Shown: one piece after another, positions 8,769 to 16,946 of the stretch
Position numbering within the stretch: the stretch's first letter is position 1
Layout of the letters: each line of letters begins with the position of its first letter
Assembly (NCBI GenBank): GCA_001749745.1
Contig: JWTM01000424.1
Coordinates: forward strand, 744,001-808,000
Direction: 5' to 3'
From: Candidatus Marispirochaeta associata
GTDB taxonomy: Bacteria > Spirochaetota > Spirochaetia > JC444 > Marispirochaetaceae
DNA length: 64,000 nucleotides
Notes under the pieces: generated by a model
Database searches by the model: none
Told to the model about the DNA's origin: nothing
The model's input: the letters and a program-made list of their open reading frames with translations, nothing else
Translations under genes and position numbers: made by a program

Positions 8769-9953
8769 CTATGCGAGAACTAGGGCTCGAAAGCCGCGGA
8801 ACTTCCGACTCTCGATACTCCTTTTCTTCGGAAGATCCTTTAAAAAGAGGTGCACCGCCGAGCTTCGCCCGTATACCAGCAGCCGGCCTCCGGGCTTTAA
8901 GCGCCGGAAGAGGGTATCGAAGCCGAGGGCGGGGGAGACCTTGGGCACCGGATCGAGTTCGGCGCAGATAAGATCGTAGCTCCGGTCGCCCATCTCCCCG
9001 GCTCCGGGCCAGGGAATGATAAAGCTCTCGGAATCTATTCCGCTTCGATTCAGCTGCAGATTGTGGTCTGCAGTGATGAGTTGCAGCAGATCTCTGCCGG
9101 CCAGATCGATACGCTCGGGCTTGAGGCCCGCGGCGAGCCATGCGGGAAGATGCCCTTGGCCGGGATTGAGGGAGAGCACCTGCCCCCCTTGCGGCAGGGA
9201 GAACTGTAGCCCCGCCGCGGCTTGTACGGCGTACGAGGGGGTGTCGAACTCCGGGAGTCCGTAGACCGTCTCCATGGCGTAGCTCCTCTTTTCAAGCGAC
9301 GGCCGTATATTCTGCCGGTACGCGGCACCCAACGGGTGGCCGGGACTCTTTTCGCCTCCCGATTCCGCCTGCGCCGCAGAAAGATGCAGTACCAGATGGT
9401 TGGCGGTCTGCTCCTCGTAGATGATCGCGAGTCCGGTCCTGAGGATCGCCGCTCGGAAGCTCTCCTCTAAGGGGCTGACGATTACCAGGGCGGCAATCCC
9501 TTTTTTCGAGAGTATCTCCGGCAGGGAGGCCAAGAACGCCCGGTGAACCGCCTCTCCCGCCTTGGCCGGCACATTACAGAGGAGGAGGTCGATGCCTTCC
9601 AAGCCGGTGCTGTCCATCAGCGCCGGGAAGGAACGGTCTATGGTGATCTGGTTGAGTTCGGCGTTGCGAAGGCTCATAGCCACGGCCAGCGCATCCCGGT
9701 CGCAGATGCTCATCGTCAGCTTGGGAAAGCGCTTCTTCAGCGCCACCCCCAGGGTCCCCACGCCGCAGCCGACATCCGCAGCCGTCTCTCTGCCCTCCAT
9801 CTTGATTCGCTGGGCGATCGTCTTCAAGAGCAATCTACTCCCGTCGTCGATCTTGAAGCTCGAGAAGAGGGCCTGGGAGAGATCAAAAAAAAGGCGCTCC
9901 CCCATGAACTGTAGGGGAACGCGCTTATTAATCAGTGAATCGAACAGGTTCAA
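8769..9953 (-). CDS. Class I SAM methyltransferase with two Rossmann domains (RsmC/RlmG type)
   Basis: 394 aa. The first domain carries the SAM-binding motif ADVGCGVGTLGVAL at about 59-72. The position of the usual N-P-P-F catalytic loop reads CNVPAK, a variant. The second half (from about 235) is another Rossmann-like domain with SLNPGQGHLPAWLA and a DLICAELD strand. Tandem domains of this type occur in the rRNA guanine-N2 methyltransferases RsmC and RlmG, where only one half is catalytic. The substrate is inferred. The start is a TTG overlapping the efp stop (TTGA), which suggests translational coupling to EF-P. An in-frame ATG at 9905 is the alternative. Confidence 0.72.
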   Translation of the reverse strand: MNLFDSLINKRVPLQFMGERLFFDLSQALFSSFKIDDGSRLLLKTIAQRIKMEGRETAADVGCGVGTLGVALKKRFPKLTMSICDRDALAVAMSLRNAELNQITIDRSFPALMDSTGLEGIDLLLCNVPAKAGEAVHRAFLASLPEILSKKGIAALVIVSPLEESFRAAILRTGLAIIYEEQTANHLVLHLSAAQAESGGEKSPGHPLGAAYRQNIRPSLEKRSYAMETVYGLPEFDTPSYAVQAAAGLQFSLPQGGQVLSLNPGQGHLPAWLAAGLKPERIDLAGRDLLQLITADHNLQLNRSGIDSESFIIPWPGAGEMGDRSYDLICAELDPVPKVSPALGFDTLFRRLKPGGRLLVYGRSSAVHLFLKDLPKKRSIESRKFRGFRALVLA

Positions 9954-10516
9954 TTATTTACCCGTTCTACATACTCCCGGGTTTCGGTGTTGACCATGAT
10001 CCGCTCGCCCTGCTTGATGAAGATCGGAACCTTCACCTGCAGACCCGTCTCTACGGTGACAACCTTGGTCGCGCCGGTGACCGTATCGCCCTTGACCGCT
10101 TCGGCCGCTTCGGTTACCTCATAAACCACCTTGTAGGGGATCTTGATGTCGATCGGTTTTCCCTCCCAGAAGACGACCCGGTAGGTTTCGCCGTCCTTCA
10201 TGAAGAGACCCTTGTCCGCCGTAGCGCCCTCGCTGGGAACCTCGAACTGCTCGTAGGTGGTGGAATCCATAAAGTGGTACGCTTCGCCGTCGCTGTAGAG
10301 GTACTGACAGTCGTGGTCCTCGACGGTACACTCCTCCACCGAATCCTGGGTCTTGTAGGTCGGTTTCAAGACCGATCCGCTGACCACATGTTTCAGCTTT
10401 AGCTTAACGAAGGCCGAACCCTTCCCGGGATTGACGAACTCCCGCTCCACAACCGAATAGGGCTCTTCCTTTACCAAAAGGAACATCCCCTGCTCAATCT
10501 GTCCTGCTTTGATCAT
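9950..10516 (-). CDS. efp: Translation elongation factor P
   Basis: 188 aa, normal length, with the three beta-barrel domains of EF-P. It binds ribosomes stalled on polyproline and stimulates peptide bond formation. The tip of domain I reads NPGKGSA (29-35), placing the modifiable lysine at Lys32, equivalent to E. coli Lys34. A lysine here, together with the EpmA gene about 0.6 kb away, argues for beta-lysylation rather than rhamnosylation. An AAGGAAA Shine-Dalgarno lies before ATG 10516. It overlaps the downstream methyltransferase start by 4 bases. Confidence 0.97.
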   Translation of the reverse strand: MIKAGQIEQGMFLLVKEEPYSVVEREFVNPGKGSAFVKLKLKHVVSGSVLKPTYKTQDSVEECTVEDHDCQYLYSDGEAYHFMDSTTYEQFEVPSEGATADKGLFMKDGETYRVVFWEGKPIDIKIPYKVVYEVTEAAEAVKGDTVTGATKVVTVETGLQVKVPIFIKQGERIMVNTETREYVERVNN

Positions 10517-10668
10517 CTTTGCTTTCCTTATCTAAGTTCGATCTGTATGCTGATCTAATTATTACGATTCTGAATGAGCCATGAGTATAGCGGAATCGGC
10601 GTTTTTAATCGAGCCCCCGGACCGGAAATATGCTTGTCTTCGCCTTTACTCCATGCTTAACTAAGGGT

Positions 10669-11175
10669 ATGCAGCTAAGTGAATTGATTCTACAGCTTGG
10701 GCTCATTCCCCATCCCGAGGGCGGGCACTACGCCGAAACCTACCGCAGCCAAGCGGGAATTCCCGGCGGCAAACCGGGGCGGAGCATCTGTACCGCCATC
10801 TACTACCTGCTCCAGGCCGGAGAGTTCTCCGCTTTCCACCGCATTAAATCCGATGAGATGTGGCATCTCTATCTCGGCGGGCCGCTCGATATCCACGTCC
10901 TCGATCCCGCTTCCGGATACCGGCTCATTCAGCTCGGCTACGACCTGGCCTCAGGAGAGCGCCCCCAAGGCCTTGTCCCTGCCGGCGCCTGGTTCGCCGC
11001 AGCCCCCGCTACAGGCTGCGATTATGCATTGTGCGGCTGTACCGTCTCGCCGGGTTTCGAGTTCGCCGATTTCGAGCTCGCCTCGGAAGCGACTCTTCGG
11101 GCCGAGTACCCCGATTACGCCGGGCTGATTAGGCGTTTTTGCCATTCATCTCAGTCGGGACTGAACGGAAAGTAG
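10669..11175 (+). CDS. DUF985 cupin-family protein
   Basis: 168 aa from ATG 10669, which has a TAAGG ribosome-binding site and aligns with the usual DUF985 start (LILQLGLIPHPEGGHYAETY). The double-stranded beta-helix fold is supported by SAFHRIKSDEMWHLYLG and VPAGAWFAA strands. Members resemble yeast YML079w and sugar epimerase-like cupins, but their biochemical role is not established. It is convergent with epmA, with the last 25 bases overlapping. A longer reading from 10630 has no good start signal. Confidence 0.85.
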   Translation: MQLSELILQLGLIPHPEGGHYAETYRSQAGIPGGKPGRSICTAIYYLLQAGEFSAFHRIKSDEMWHLYLGGPLDIHVLDPASGYRLIQLGYDLASGERPQGLVPAGAWFAAAPATGCDYALCGCTVSPGFEFADFELASEATLRAEYPDYAGLIRRFCHSSQSGLNGK

Positions 11176-12119
11176 ATTACCTCATCGATCGCTTCTTTTT
11201 CGGCCAGAATCATCATCAGCCGATCGAAGCCGAGGGCGACCCCCGATGATTCCGGATAGTCCCCTTCAAATACCCGCCAGTACTCCCTATCTATCGCGAC
11301 CGGAACCGCCGCTATCCGCTCCTTCTCGGCCCCCTCCTCCTCGAAGAGACTCCGCACCGCCGCGGGATCGATCAGCTCGCTATAGCAGTTAGCAAGCTCC
11401 ATCCCCTGCCAGTAGAGCTCCCATCGCTCCCGGTAAGGGGTGCCCGGCTTCTTCTTGGCCAGGCAGACGATCTCCGCCGGGTAATCGGTCAGGAAGAGGG
11501 GCTCGTCGGTGGGAATCTCCGGCTCCACCAGAGAAATGAAGATGCGCTGGAAGAGATCGTTCCAGCTATCCGACGGCTCAAAGGCGATCTCCAATCTATT
11601 CGCCTCCGCCTGTAGCGGCTCTAAACCGGCGCAAAGCGGTCGAAGCTCAATACCGGCAAGCTCATGGCAGGCCTCCTCCACGCTGAGCCGCTTAAACCGC
11701 GGCTCCTCCCGACCCGCCGCCCTGCACATGTGCCGGATCAAGGCCTCCGTATCCTCCATGCTCTGCAAATAGTCGCTCTGCGGCCGGTACCACTCCAGCA
11801 TGGTGAACTCGATATTGTGCAGCCGGCCGGTCTGCTCCCGGTTGCGGAAGGCCTTGGCCAGCTGGAATATAGGAGTCTCCGGGAATGCGCCCAGTACCTT
11901 CTTGAGCCAATACTCCGGCGACGGCAGCAGGTAGAGCTCCCGGTCCTCCCCGTAGGGGTGGGAGAAGCGGGCCGGAAAGAGCTCGATCGTCGATTCGGGG
12001 ATCACCTTTTCCGCCAGTAGGGGGGTATCCGTCTCTAAAAAGCCAAGTGAGCGGAAGAAGCTGCGGGTTTCGTGGAGCATATCGGCCCGAAGGCGTGCGG
12101 TCTCAATATCCATCATCAA
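11151..12119 (-). CDS. epmA: EF-P--(R)-beta-lysine ligase EpmA (PoxA/GenX)
   Basis: 322 aa class II lysyl-tRNA synthetase paralogue lacking the anticodon-binding domain, the hallmark of EpmA. Motif 2 (FRNREQTGRLHNIEFTMLEWY region, about 91-111) and motif 3 (GVALGFDRLMMIL, about 293-305) are intact. It adenylates beta-lysine and attaches it to the EF-P tip lysine. efp is nearby on the same strand with a divergently oriented cupin gene between. No separate epmB is visible; the only 2,3-aminomutase here is the ablA gene at 58148. Three consecutive ATG codons begin the gene, so the start may shift by up to 6 bases. Confidence 0.93.
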   Translation of the reverse strand: MMMDIETARLRADMLHETRSFFRSLGFLETDTPLLAEKVIPESTIELFPARFSHPYGEDRELYLLPSPEYWLKKVLGAFPETPIFQLAKAFRNREQTGRLHNIEFTMLEWYRPQSDYLQSMEDTEALIRHMCRAAGREEPRFKRLSVEEACHELAGIELRPLCAGLEPLQAEANRLEIAFEPSDSWNDLFQRIFISLVEPEIPTDEPLFLTDYPAEIVCLAKKKPGTPYRERWELYWQGMELANCYSELIDPAAVRSLFEEEGAEKERIAAVPVAIDREYWRVFEGDYPESSGVALGFDRLMMILAEKEAIDEVIYFPFSPD

Positions 12120-12233
12120 CTCCGATCCTACCCCAATTTCCGATTTTCATGAATCAGCTGCTTGCGCAGAAGCACCGAGGACTTTCCATTGCTGGTATAT
12201 AGAGAATGGATGTATACTTATAAGGAGATGACC

Positions 12234-13001
12234 GTGGAATCATTGGCGAACATTCTCGAACACGAACTTACCAGCGCTTTCGAGGTGAAGGATGAAGGAT
12301 CGCTTCACCGCTATATATCCGTGCTGGCTGAGCAGCTTGCAGTGAACGAGCGCAGCGAACGGGAGCATACCGAGTTTCGAGAGACCATTGCCCGCATCGA
12401 TACCCGCATCGAAGAGGGGTTCAAGCGCATGGACCAGCGCTTCGAAGCCGTCGACAAACGATTTGAAGCATCGGATCAGCGTTTCGAATCGATGCAGAAG
12501 AGCATGGATCAACGTTTTGAATCCGTACAGAAGACAATGCAACAGCGCTTCGAGGCCACGGATCAACGCTTTGAGACGCTGCAGAACACCATGGACCAGC
12601 GCTTCGAATCGATGCAGAAAAATATGAATGAACGCTTCGAAGCCGTACAGGAATCCATGAATCAGCGTTTTGAGATGATGCAGAGTAGCATGGATGAGCG
12701 CTTCGAATCGACGCAGAAAAATATGAATGAACGCTTCGAAGCCGTACAGGAATCCATGAATCAGCGTTTTGAGATGATGCAGAGCAGCATGGATGAGCGC
12801 TTCGAATCGATGCAGAGCAGCATGAATCAACGTTTCGAATCCGTCCAGGAGACGATGAATCAACGCTTTGAAACCGTGCAGCAGGCCATGGACAAACGCT
12901 TCGACGACGTCAACCGGCGCTTCGACATGATCTTTCGCTTCGTGACCGTCGGTTTCGTGGTCCTCGCCACCCTGATGTCGGTCTATCAGTTTCTGGTATA
13001 G
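12234..13001 (+). CDS. Hendecad-repeat coiled-coil protein with C-terminal membrane anchor (Bdr-like layout)
   Basis: 255 aa from GTG 12234, preceded 6 bases earlier by an AAGGAG site. A longer TTG start at 12162 lacks one. A short N-terminal region (ESLANILEHELTSAFEV) leads into about 14 copies of an 11-residue unit of the form M-D/N-Q/E-R-F-E-S-M-Q-K-S (about residues 65-225), a hendecad coiled coil. The last 20-25 residues form a transmembrane helix. This is the layout of Borrelia Bdr proteins, but homology to them is not shown. A 99-bp stretch is duplicated almost exactly in tandem (12619-12816). The function is unknown; it could be a membrane-tethered rod. Confidence 0.75.
   Translation: MESLANILEHELTSAFEVKDEGSLHRYISVLAEQLAVNERSEREHTEFRETIARIDTRIEEGFKRMDQRFEAVDKRFEASDQRFESMQKSMDQRFESVQKTMQQRFEATDQRFETLQNTMDQRFESMQKNMNERFEAVQESMNQRFEMMQSSMDERFESTQKNMNERFEAVQESMNQRFEMMQSSMDERFESMQSSMNQRFESVQETMNQRFETVQQAMDKRFDDVNRRFDMIFRFVTVGFVVLATLMSVYQFLV
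12619..12816 (+). repeat. 99-bp tandem duplication (3 hendecads) inside the coiled-coil gene
   Basis: Two near-identical 99-bp copies, about 12619-12717 and 12718-12816, each begin aatatgaatgaacgcttcga and encode three 11-residue units. Only a few bases differ (for example agtagc/agcagc and cgacgc/cgatgc). The smaller 33-bp period runs through the whole repeat region. The closeness of the copies indicates recent expansion, and the length may vary between strains. Confidence 0.9.
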
Positions 13002-13219
13002 AAACAGAGGCCGATTTATCAATCTTTCGCGCTAGTATTTTGTATATAACCTGGGCAACTCCTAAAAAATCGACCTTTTTAAATGTCTCCATATATGAAA
13101 TTTGCTATCAAAAACGCCCTTTTTTAACCCCTTTTTCTTGCAATACCCCCCATTAGCGGTTAAGCTAATCTAAAGGTCGGTCATGGACCGATTAAAAAAC
13201 CTAATTTAGGAGATTGAGC

Positions 13220-14179
13220 ATGAAGAAACTCGCACTTCTACTCTTGGCTCTGGCGATCGTGATTCCCGCGTTTGCCGACGACGCGAAGGTTATGCCCGCC
13301 GGTGTACTGCGGACATATGTAACGATGGCTTATAATTCATTTGATGAGGCTTATGATGCAGATGGGGAGTTGCAGGATGCAGCTTATGGCGGTGTCACTG
13401 CACTAAATTTTGGTGGTGCTCTGGAATTTGGTGTAACAGAACAAATTACTGCTGCTATCCAATGGGCTCCCGGATATACTGTTTCTTCTGAGTTTGCAGA
13501 CCCAATTAACTTAGGAGCAGGGCCAAGTGATAAAGGTAATGTAAATGGTATCAATGATGTATTTATTGGGGCAAAAGCTCAGATATTAGGTCCCAATGGT
13601 TTTGTTCCAAATGACACGATGCGTTTTGCGGCAGCTCTGGGACTTATGATCCCGCTTGCTGATCCAGACTTCGAAGAATCCGTCCAAGATTATCTTGCAG
13701 GTGATGATTTCCTCGTTAATGCTTCAAGCAAAGAGGCTCTTGGCTATGGATTCCGTCTCTATTATGATTATATCATCAATGATATGATCTTCTTGAACCT
13801 CTATAATGAGACCATTTTTTATGCTCCTGTCGAAAAGGACACGCTTGCAACAGCAGGAACGGATCAAGAATATAAGTATGGTTATGACGCTACCTTCGAG
13901 TTCGAGCCCCACTTTGAATATCCCCTCAACGAGACGGTTAACTTGAGTGCCGGATTGCCCTTGACTTATACCATGAGTCCTGAGGTAGAGGTAGAGGGTA
14001 CTGAGGTTGCTGACTCCGACTCGAGTCTTTTGAAGCTGACCCCTAGTGTCTCTGCTTTCTTGATGACTGCATTGCCTGTCGAGTTCAAGGTTGGTTACGG
14101 ATTCCCCCTCATGGGTAAGAACGATAACGCTTCGAAAACATTTATCGCCCAGATTAAGCTCTACGCAAAATTCTACTAA
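13220..14179 (+). CDS. Predicted outer-membrane beta-barrel protein with signal peptide
   Basis: 319 aa from ATG 13220 with an AGGAG site 7 bases upstream. Residues 1-21 are a signal peptide ending in the A-F-A motif. The mature chain alternates polar and hydrophobic residues and ends in KLYAKFY, a C-terminal aromatic residue typical of BAM-inserted barrels. No family is recognised; a transporter- or porin-like role is a guess. Codon use is odd: the signal peptide and the last third are GC-rich like the neighbours, whereas about 13310-13850 prefers A/T third positions. This suggests an imported central segment. It stands alone, with its own terminator just downstream. Confidence 0.8.
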   Translation: MKKLALLLLALAIVIPAFADDAKVMPAGVLRTYVTMAYNSFDEAYDADGELQDAAYGGVTALNFGGALEFGVTEQITAAIQWAPGYTVSSEFADPINLGAGPSDKGNVNGINDVFIGAKAQILGPNGFVPNDTMRFAAALGLMIPLADPDFEESVQDYLAGDDFLVNASSKEALGYGFRLYYDYIINDMIFLNLYNETIFYAPVEKDTLATAGTDQEYKYGYDATFEFEPHFEYPLNETVNLSAGLPLTYTMSPEVEVEGTEVADSDSSLLKLTPSVSAFLMTALPVEFKVGYGFPLMGKNDNASKTFIAQIKLYAKFY

Positions 14180-14202
14180 TTTGTACTAATTTCCAGATCC
14201 AC

Positions 14203-14230
14203 AGCCCGGCCTCGGCCGGGCTCATTTTTT
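14203..14230 (+). terminator. Rho-independent terminator after the outer-membrane protein gene
   Basis: Perfect 8-bp stem agcccggc/gccgggct (14203-14210 with 14215-14222) and a 4-base loop, followed by ca and six T residues. It lies 24 bases after the stop at 14179. Confidence 0.9.
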
Positions 14231-14606
14231 ATCCCCCCATCAAATGCGAACAGTCCAATAAACGCCACCCCCGCCCTCAAGTTCAACCGAGCATTTCCCA
14301 ATAGTCGATCTCCCAGAGAAGGGGACCCGCAACGTTATTCAGTGAAGGGTTCCCTTCTCTGGGAGATCAGATTGATGTGATTCTCGTTTGACCTTGCCGG
14401 GCGAGGATGCGTCTTGCCATTCTGTCCGCGTTCTGATAAGTTTACGTATCCCATGTCTTTCCGTTCAGCAACGTAAATGACTATTTTTCGCGACTCGTCG
14501 GCCTTCAGCATGCCCGAAATGGGTAATTTCTGCTGTATTGGCCTAAAGTGCGTACTAATTCAATGCCGTAACGGCGTTTCTTGAGTAAGAAGGAGAAGAA
14601 GAGTAT
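14231..14606. other. Non-coding stretch between the OMP terminator and tex
   Basis: About 375 bases without a convincing reading frame on either strand. It contains one strong inverted repeat (14307-14368, listed separately). The remainder (14370-14590) shows no recognisable promoter with both boxes, although it must include the tex promoter. It could be a decayed gene or an RNA gene. I see no family match. Confidence 0.6.
14307..14368. repeat. 22-bp inverted repeat (long hairpin)
   Basis: Arms 14307-14328 and 14347-14368 are complementary except for one or two central positions, around an 18-base spacer. The outer part gatctcccagagaa pairs perfectly with ttctctgggagatc. There is no T-run, so it is not a simple terminator. 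The length and near-perfection suggest a small non-autonomous repeat element or a structured RNA. I did not notice a second copy in the window. Confidence 0.85.
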
Positions 14607-16889
14607 ATGCCAGACAGCTATCCAGAGGTGATCGCCCTCGAGCAGACTATCGAAGCGCAGCAGGTTACAGCTGTAATCAAGCTGTTCGAGGAAGGAGCGA
14701 CGGTACCGTTTATCGCCCGTTATCGTAAAGAGGCCACCGGCGGGCTCGATGAGGTACAGATTATCACGATCCGGGATCGTCTGGAGAAGCTCAAAGAGCT
14801 CGACAAGCGCCGGGAAGCAATCCTCAAATCGATGCGCGACCACGACCAGCTTACCCCCGAGCTCGAGAAGGAGATAACCGAGACCAAGACCCTCGCCCAT
14901 CTCGAGGATATCTATCTCCCCTTCCGGCCGAAGCGTCGCACCCGAGCGATTATCGCCAAAGAGAAGGGGCTGGAAGAGCTGGCCCATAAGATCTACGACG
15001 AGGATCATATCGATCTCAACGCCGAAGCCGAGAAGGCGGTTAACCCCGAGAAGGGCGTTGATTCGGTGGAGTTCGCCCTCCAGGGCGCCCGGGACATCGT
15101 GGCTGAGTGGATCAGTGAAGATCCCGACGTACGGGCCGACCTGCGGCATCTCTTCGAGGACGAGGCGATTATCACCGCGTCGGTGGTCAAGGGCAAGGAG
15201 CGCGATCGGGACGCCATGAAGTACAAGGACTACTTCAACTGGACCGAGAAGGCCCACAGCGCCCCCTCCCACCGGATTCTAGCCGCCATGCGCGGCGCCG
15301 ACGAGGGCTATCTGACCCTGCATATCCGGCCCGATGAAGAGGCCACCATCGATATGCTGATCCGCGGCTTTACCAACGGCCGGGACGACGATACCGAGCA
15401 GCTGCAGCTCTCGATTCGCGACGCCTACAAACGGCTGATCGGCCCCTCTTTGGAGAATGAGTTCAAGAAGACGGTCAAGCAGAAGGCCGATGAAGAAGCG
15501 GTGCAGGTCTTCGCCCAGAACTTGAAGGATCTGATGCTGGCCGCCCCTCTGGGCCAGAAGCCGGTATTGGCTCTCGATCCGGGCTTACGCACAGGCTGTA
15601 AGCTGGTATGTCTTACCGCCCAGGGCGACCTGGTCCATACCGAAACCGTCTACCCCCTGCCGCCGCGGAACCGCAAGCAGGATGCGGCCGAAACTATTCG
15701 CAAATTAGTGGAGAAATATAAGATCGAGGCCATCGCCATCGGAAACGGCACCGGCGGCCGGGAGGCCTTCTCCTTCGCCCGCTCCTTGGGGCTGAAGATT
15801 CCCCTGGTGATGGTCAACGAATCGGGGGCATCGGTCTACTCCGCCTCCAAAGCGGCCCGGGACGAATTCCCCGACTACGACGTTACCGTCCGCGGTTCGA
15901 TCTCTATCGGCCGGCGTTTGATGGATCCCCTGGCCGAACTGGTCAAGGTCGATCCCAAGGCGATCGGTGTGGGGCAGTATCAGCACGACGTGGATCAGAA
16001 GCTCCTCAAGCGCAGCCTGGACGACGTGGTCGTCTCGGCGGTTAACTCGGTCGGCGTCGAGGTCAACACCGCCTCTCCCCACCTGCTGCAGTACGTCAGC
16101 GGTCTGGGCGGACGTCTGGCCAAGGCGATCGCCAAGCACCGGGAAGAGTACGGCCCCTTTAAAACCCGTGAAGCGATTCGCAAGGTAGAGGGGCTGGGAG
16201 ACAAGACCTACGAACTCGCCGCCGGATTCCTGCGGATTCAGGATGCGGAGAATCCTCTCGACGCGAGCGCCGTTCACCCCGAGCGTTATGAGGTGGTCGA
16301 GAAGATGGCCAAGGATATCGGCGTCGACGTACGCACCCTGATGGAGGACGAGACCCTGCGGGAACAGATCGACTTGGAGAGTTACGCCACCGATGATCTG
16401 GGACTCCCCACCCTGAAGGATATTATGGAGGAGCTGGCCAAGCCTGGCCGGGACCCCCGGGACGAGTTCGAAGCGATCAGCTTCGCTGAGGGCGTCACCG
16501 AGATCAAGGATCTTCAGCCGGGGATGGAGCTGCCGGGTATCGTTACCAACGTTACCAACTTCGGCGCCTTCGTCGACATCGGCGTCCACCAGGACGGACT
16601 GGTCCATATCAGCGAGCTCTCCGACGAGTTTATCCAGAATCCCGCCGATGTGGTCAAGGTGCATCAGCAGGTGAAGGTGAAGGTTCTCGAGGTCGATGTG
16701 GATCGGAAACGGATCGCCCTGACCATGAAGAGCGGATCCTCCGCCCGTAGCAACGATCGCCGGCCTCCGCGCAACGACAGTCGCGGCGGCGGTCCCCGGG
16801 GCGGGGGTAAACGCGGCGGCGGCCGGGGAGGCAGAAACGACAACTCCTCGGGCGACTCCTACAATCCCTTTGCGGACCTGCTCTCCTAG
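14607..16889 (+). CDS. tex: Tex-family RNA-binding transcription accessory protein
   Basis: 760 aa, usual length. The domains in order are an N-terminal Tex helical region (1-200), a YqgF-like RNase H fold with LALDPGLRTGCKLV (about 321-334), a helix-hairpin-helix pair around 490-560, and a C-terminal S1 domain (about 635-707: GIVTNVTNFGAFVDIGVHQDGLVHIS). The last 50 residues are an Arg/Gly-rich tail with repeated RGG motifs, which should add nonspecific RNA binding. Tex is a conserved cytoplasmic factor linked to transcription and RNA metabolism. ATG 14607 is preceded by AAGGAGAAGAAG. Confidence 0.95.
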   Translation: MPDSYPEVIALEQTIEAQQVTAVIKLFEEGATVPFIARYRKEATGGLDEVQIITIRDRLEKLKELDKRREAILKSMRDHDQLTPELEKEITETKTLAHLEDIYLPFRPKRRTRAIIAKEKGLEELAHKIYDEDHIDLNAEAEKAVNPEKGVDSVEFALQGARDIVAEWISEDPDVRADLRHLFEDEAIITASVVKGKERDRDAMKYKDYFNWTEKAHSAPSHRILAAMRGADEGYLTLHIRPDEEATIDMLIRGFTNGRDDDTEQLQLSIRDAYKRLIGPSLENEFKKTVKQKADEEAVQVFAQNLKDLMLAAPLGQKPVLALDPGLRTGCKLVCLTAQGDLVHTETVYPLPPRNRKQDAAETIRKLVEKYKIEAIAIGNGTGGREAFSFARSLGLKIPLVMVNESGASVYSASKAARDEFPDYDVTVRGSISIGRRLMDPLAELVKVDPKAIGVGQYQHDVDQKLLKRSLDDVVVSAVNSVGVEVNTASPHLLQYVSGLGGRLAKAIAKHREEYGPFKTREAIRKVEGLGDKTYELAAGFLRIQDAENPLDASAVHPERYEVVEKMAKDIGVDVRTLMEDETLREQIDLESYATDDLGLPTLKDIMEELAKPGRDPRDEFEAISFAEGVTEIKDLQPGMELPGIVTNVTNFGAFVDIGVHQDGLVHISELSDEFIQNPADVVKVHQQVKVKVLEVDVDRKRIALTMKSGSSARSNDRRPPRNDSRGGGPRGGGKRGGGRGGRNDNSSGDSYNPFADLLS

Positions 16890-16920
16890 AGCGACTTTCC
16901 CATTTATATGCGGAATGTGT

Positions 16921-16946
16921 ATATTCCCTCCATACGGAGGGAATAT
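16921..16946 (+). promoter_or_regulatory. Perfect hairpin masking the rhodanese Shine-Dalgarno and start codon
   Basis: The 11-base arms atattccctcc (16921-16931) and ggagggaatat (16936-16946) are fully complementary across a 4-base loop. The right arm contains the GGAGGGA ribosome-binding site and the first two bases of the ATG at 16945. In RNA this would block initiation, like a thermometer or a translational switch. Whether it is regulated is inference. Confidence 0.75.

Noticed and set aside
12189-12218. Promoter TTGCTG-18-TATACT before the coiled-coil gene
   Set aside because: The predicted transcript start would fall inside the Shine-Dalgarno, leaving a leader too short to use it.
12400-12930. 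Regular short repeats that might be a CRISPR or satellite array
   Set aside because: The 33/99-bp periods are in frame with a coding sequence and encode a coiled coil; there are no unique spacers.
12240-13022. Long open frame on the minus strand across the coiled-coil gene
   Set aside because: It mirrors the repeat codons of the true gene, lacks a ribosome-binding site and gives a low-complexity His/Leu-rich product.
15705-16664. 319-codon open frame antisense to tex
   Set aside because: Long antisense frames are expected in GC-rich genes; the sense strand encodes an unmistakable Tex protein.
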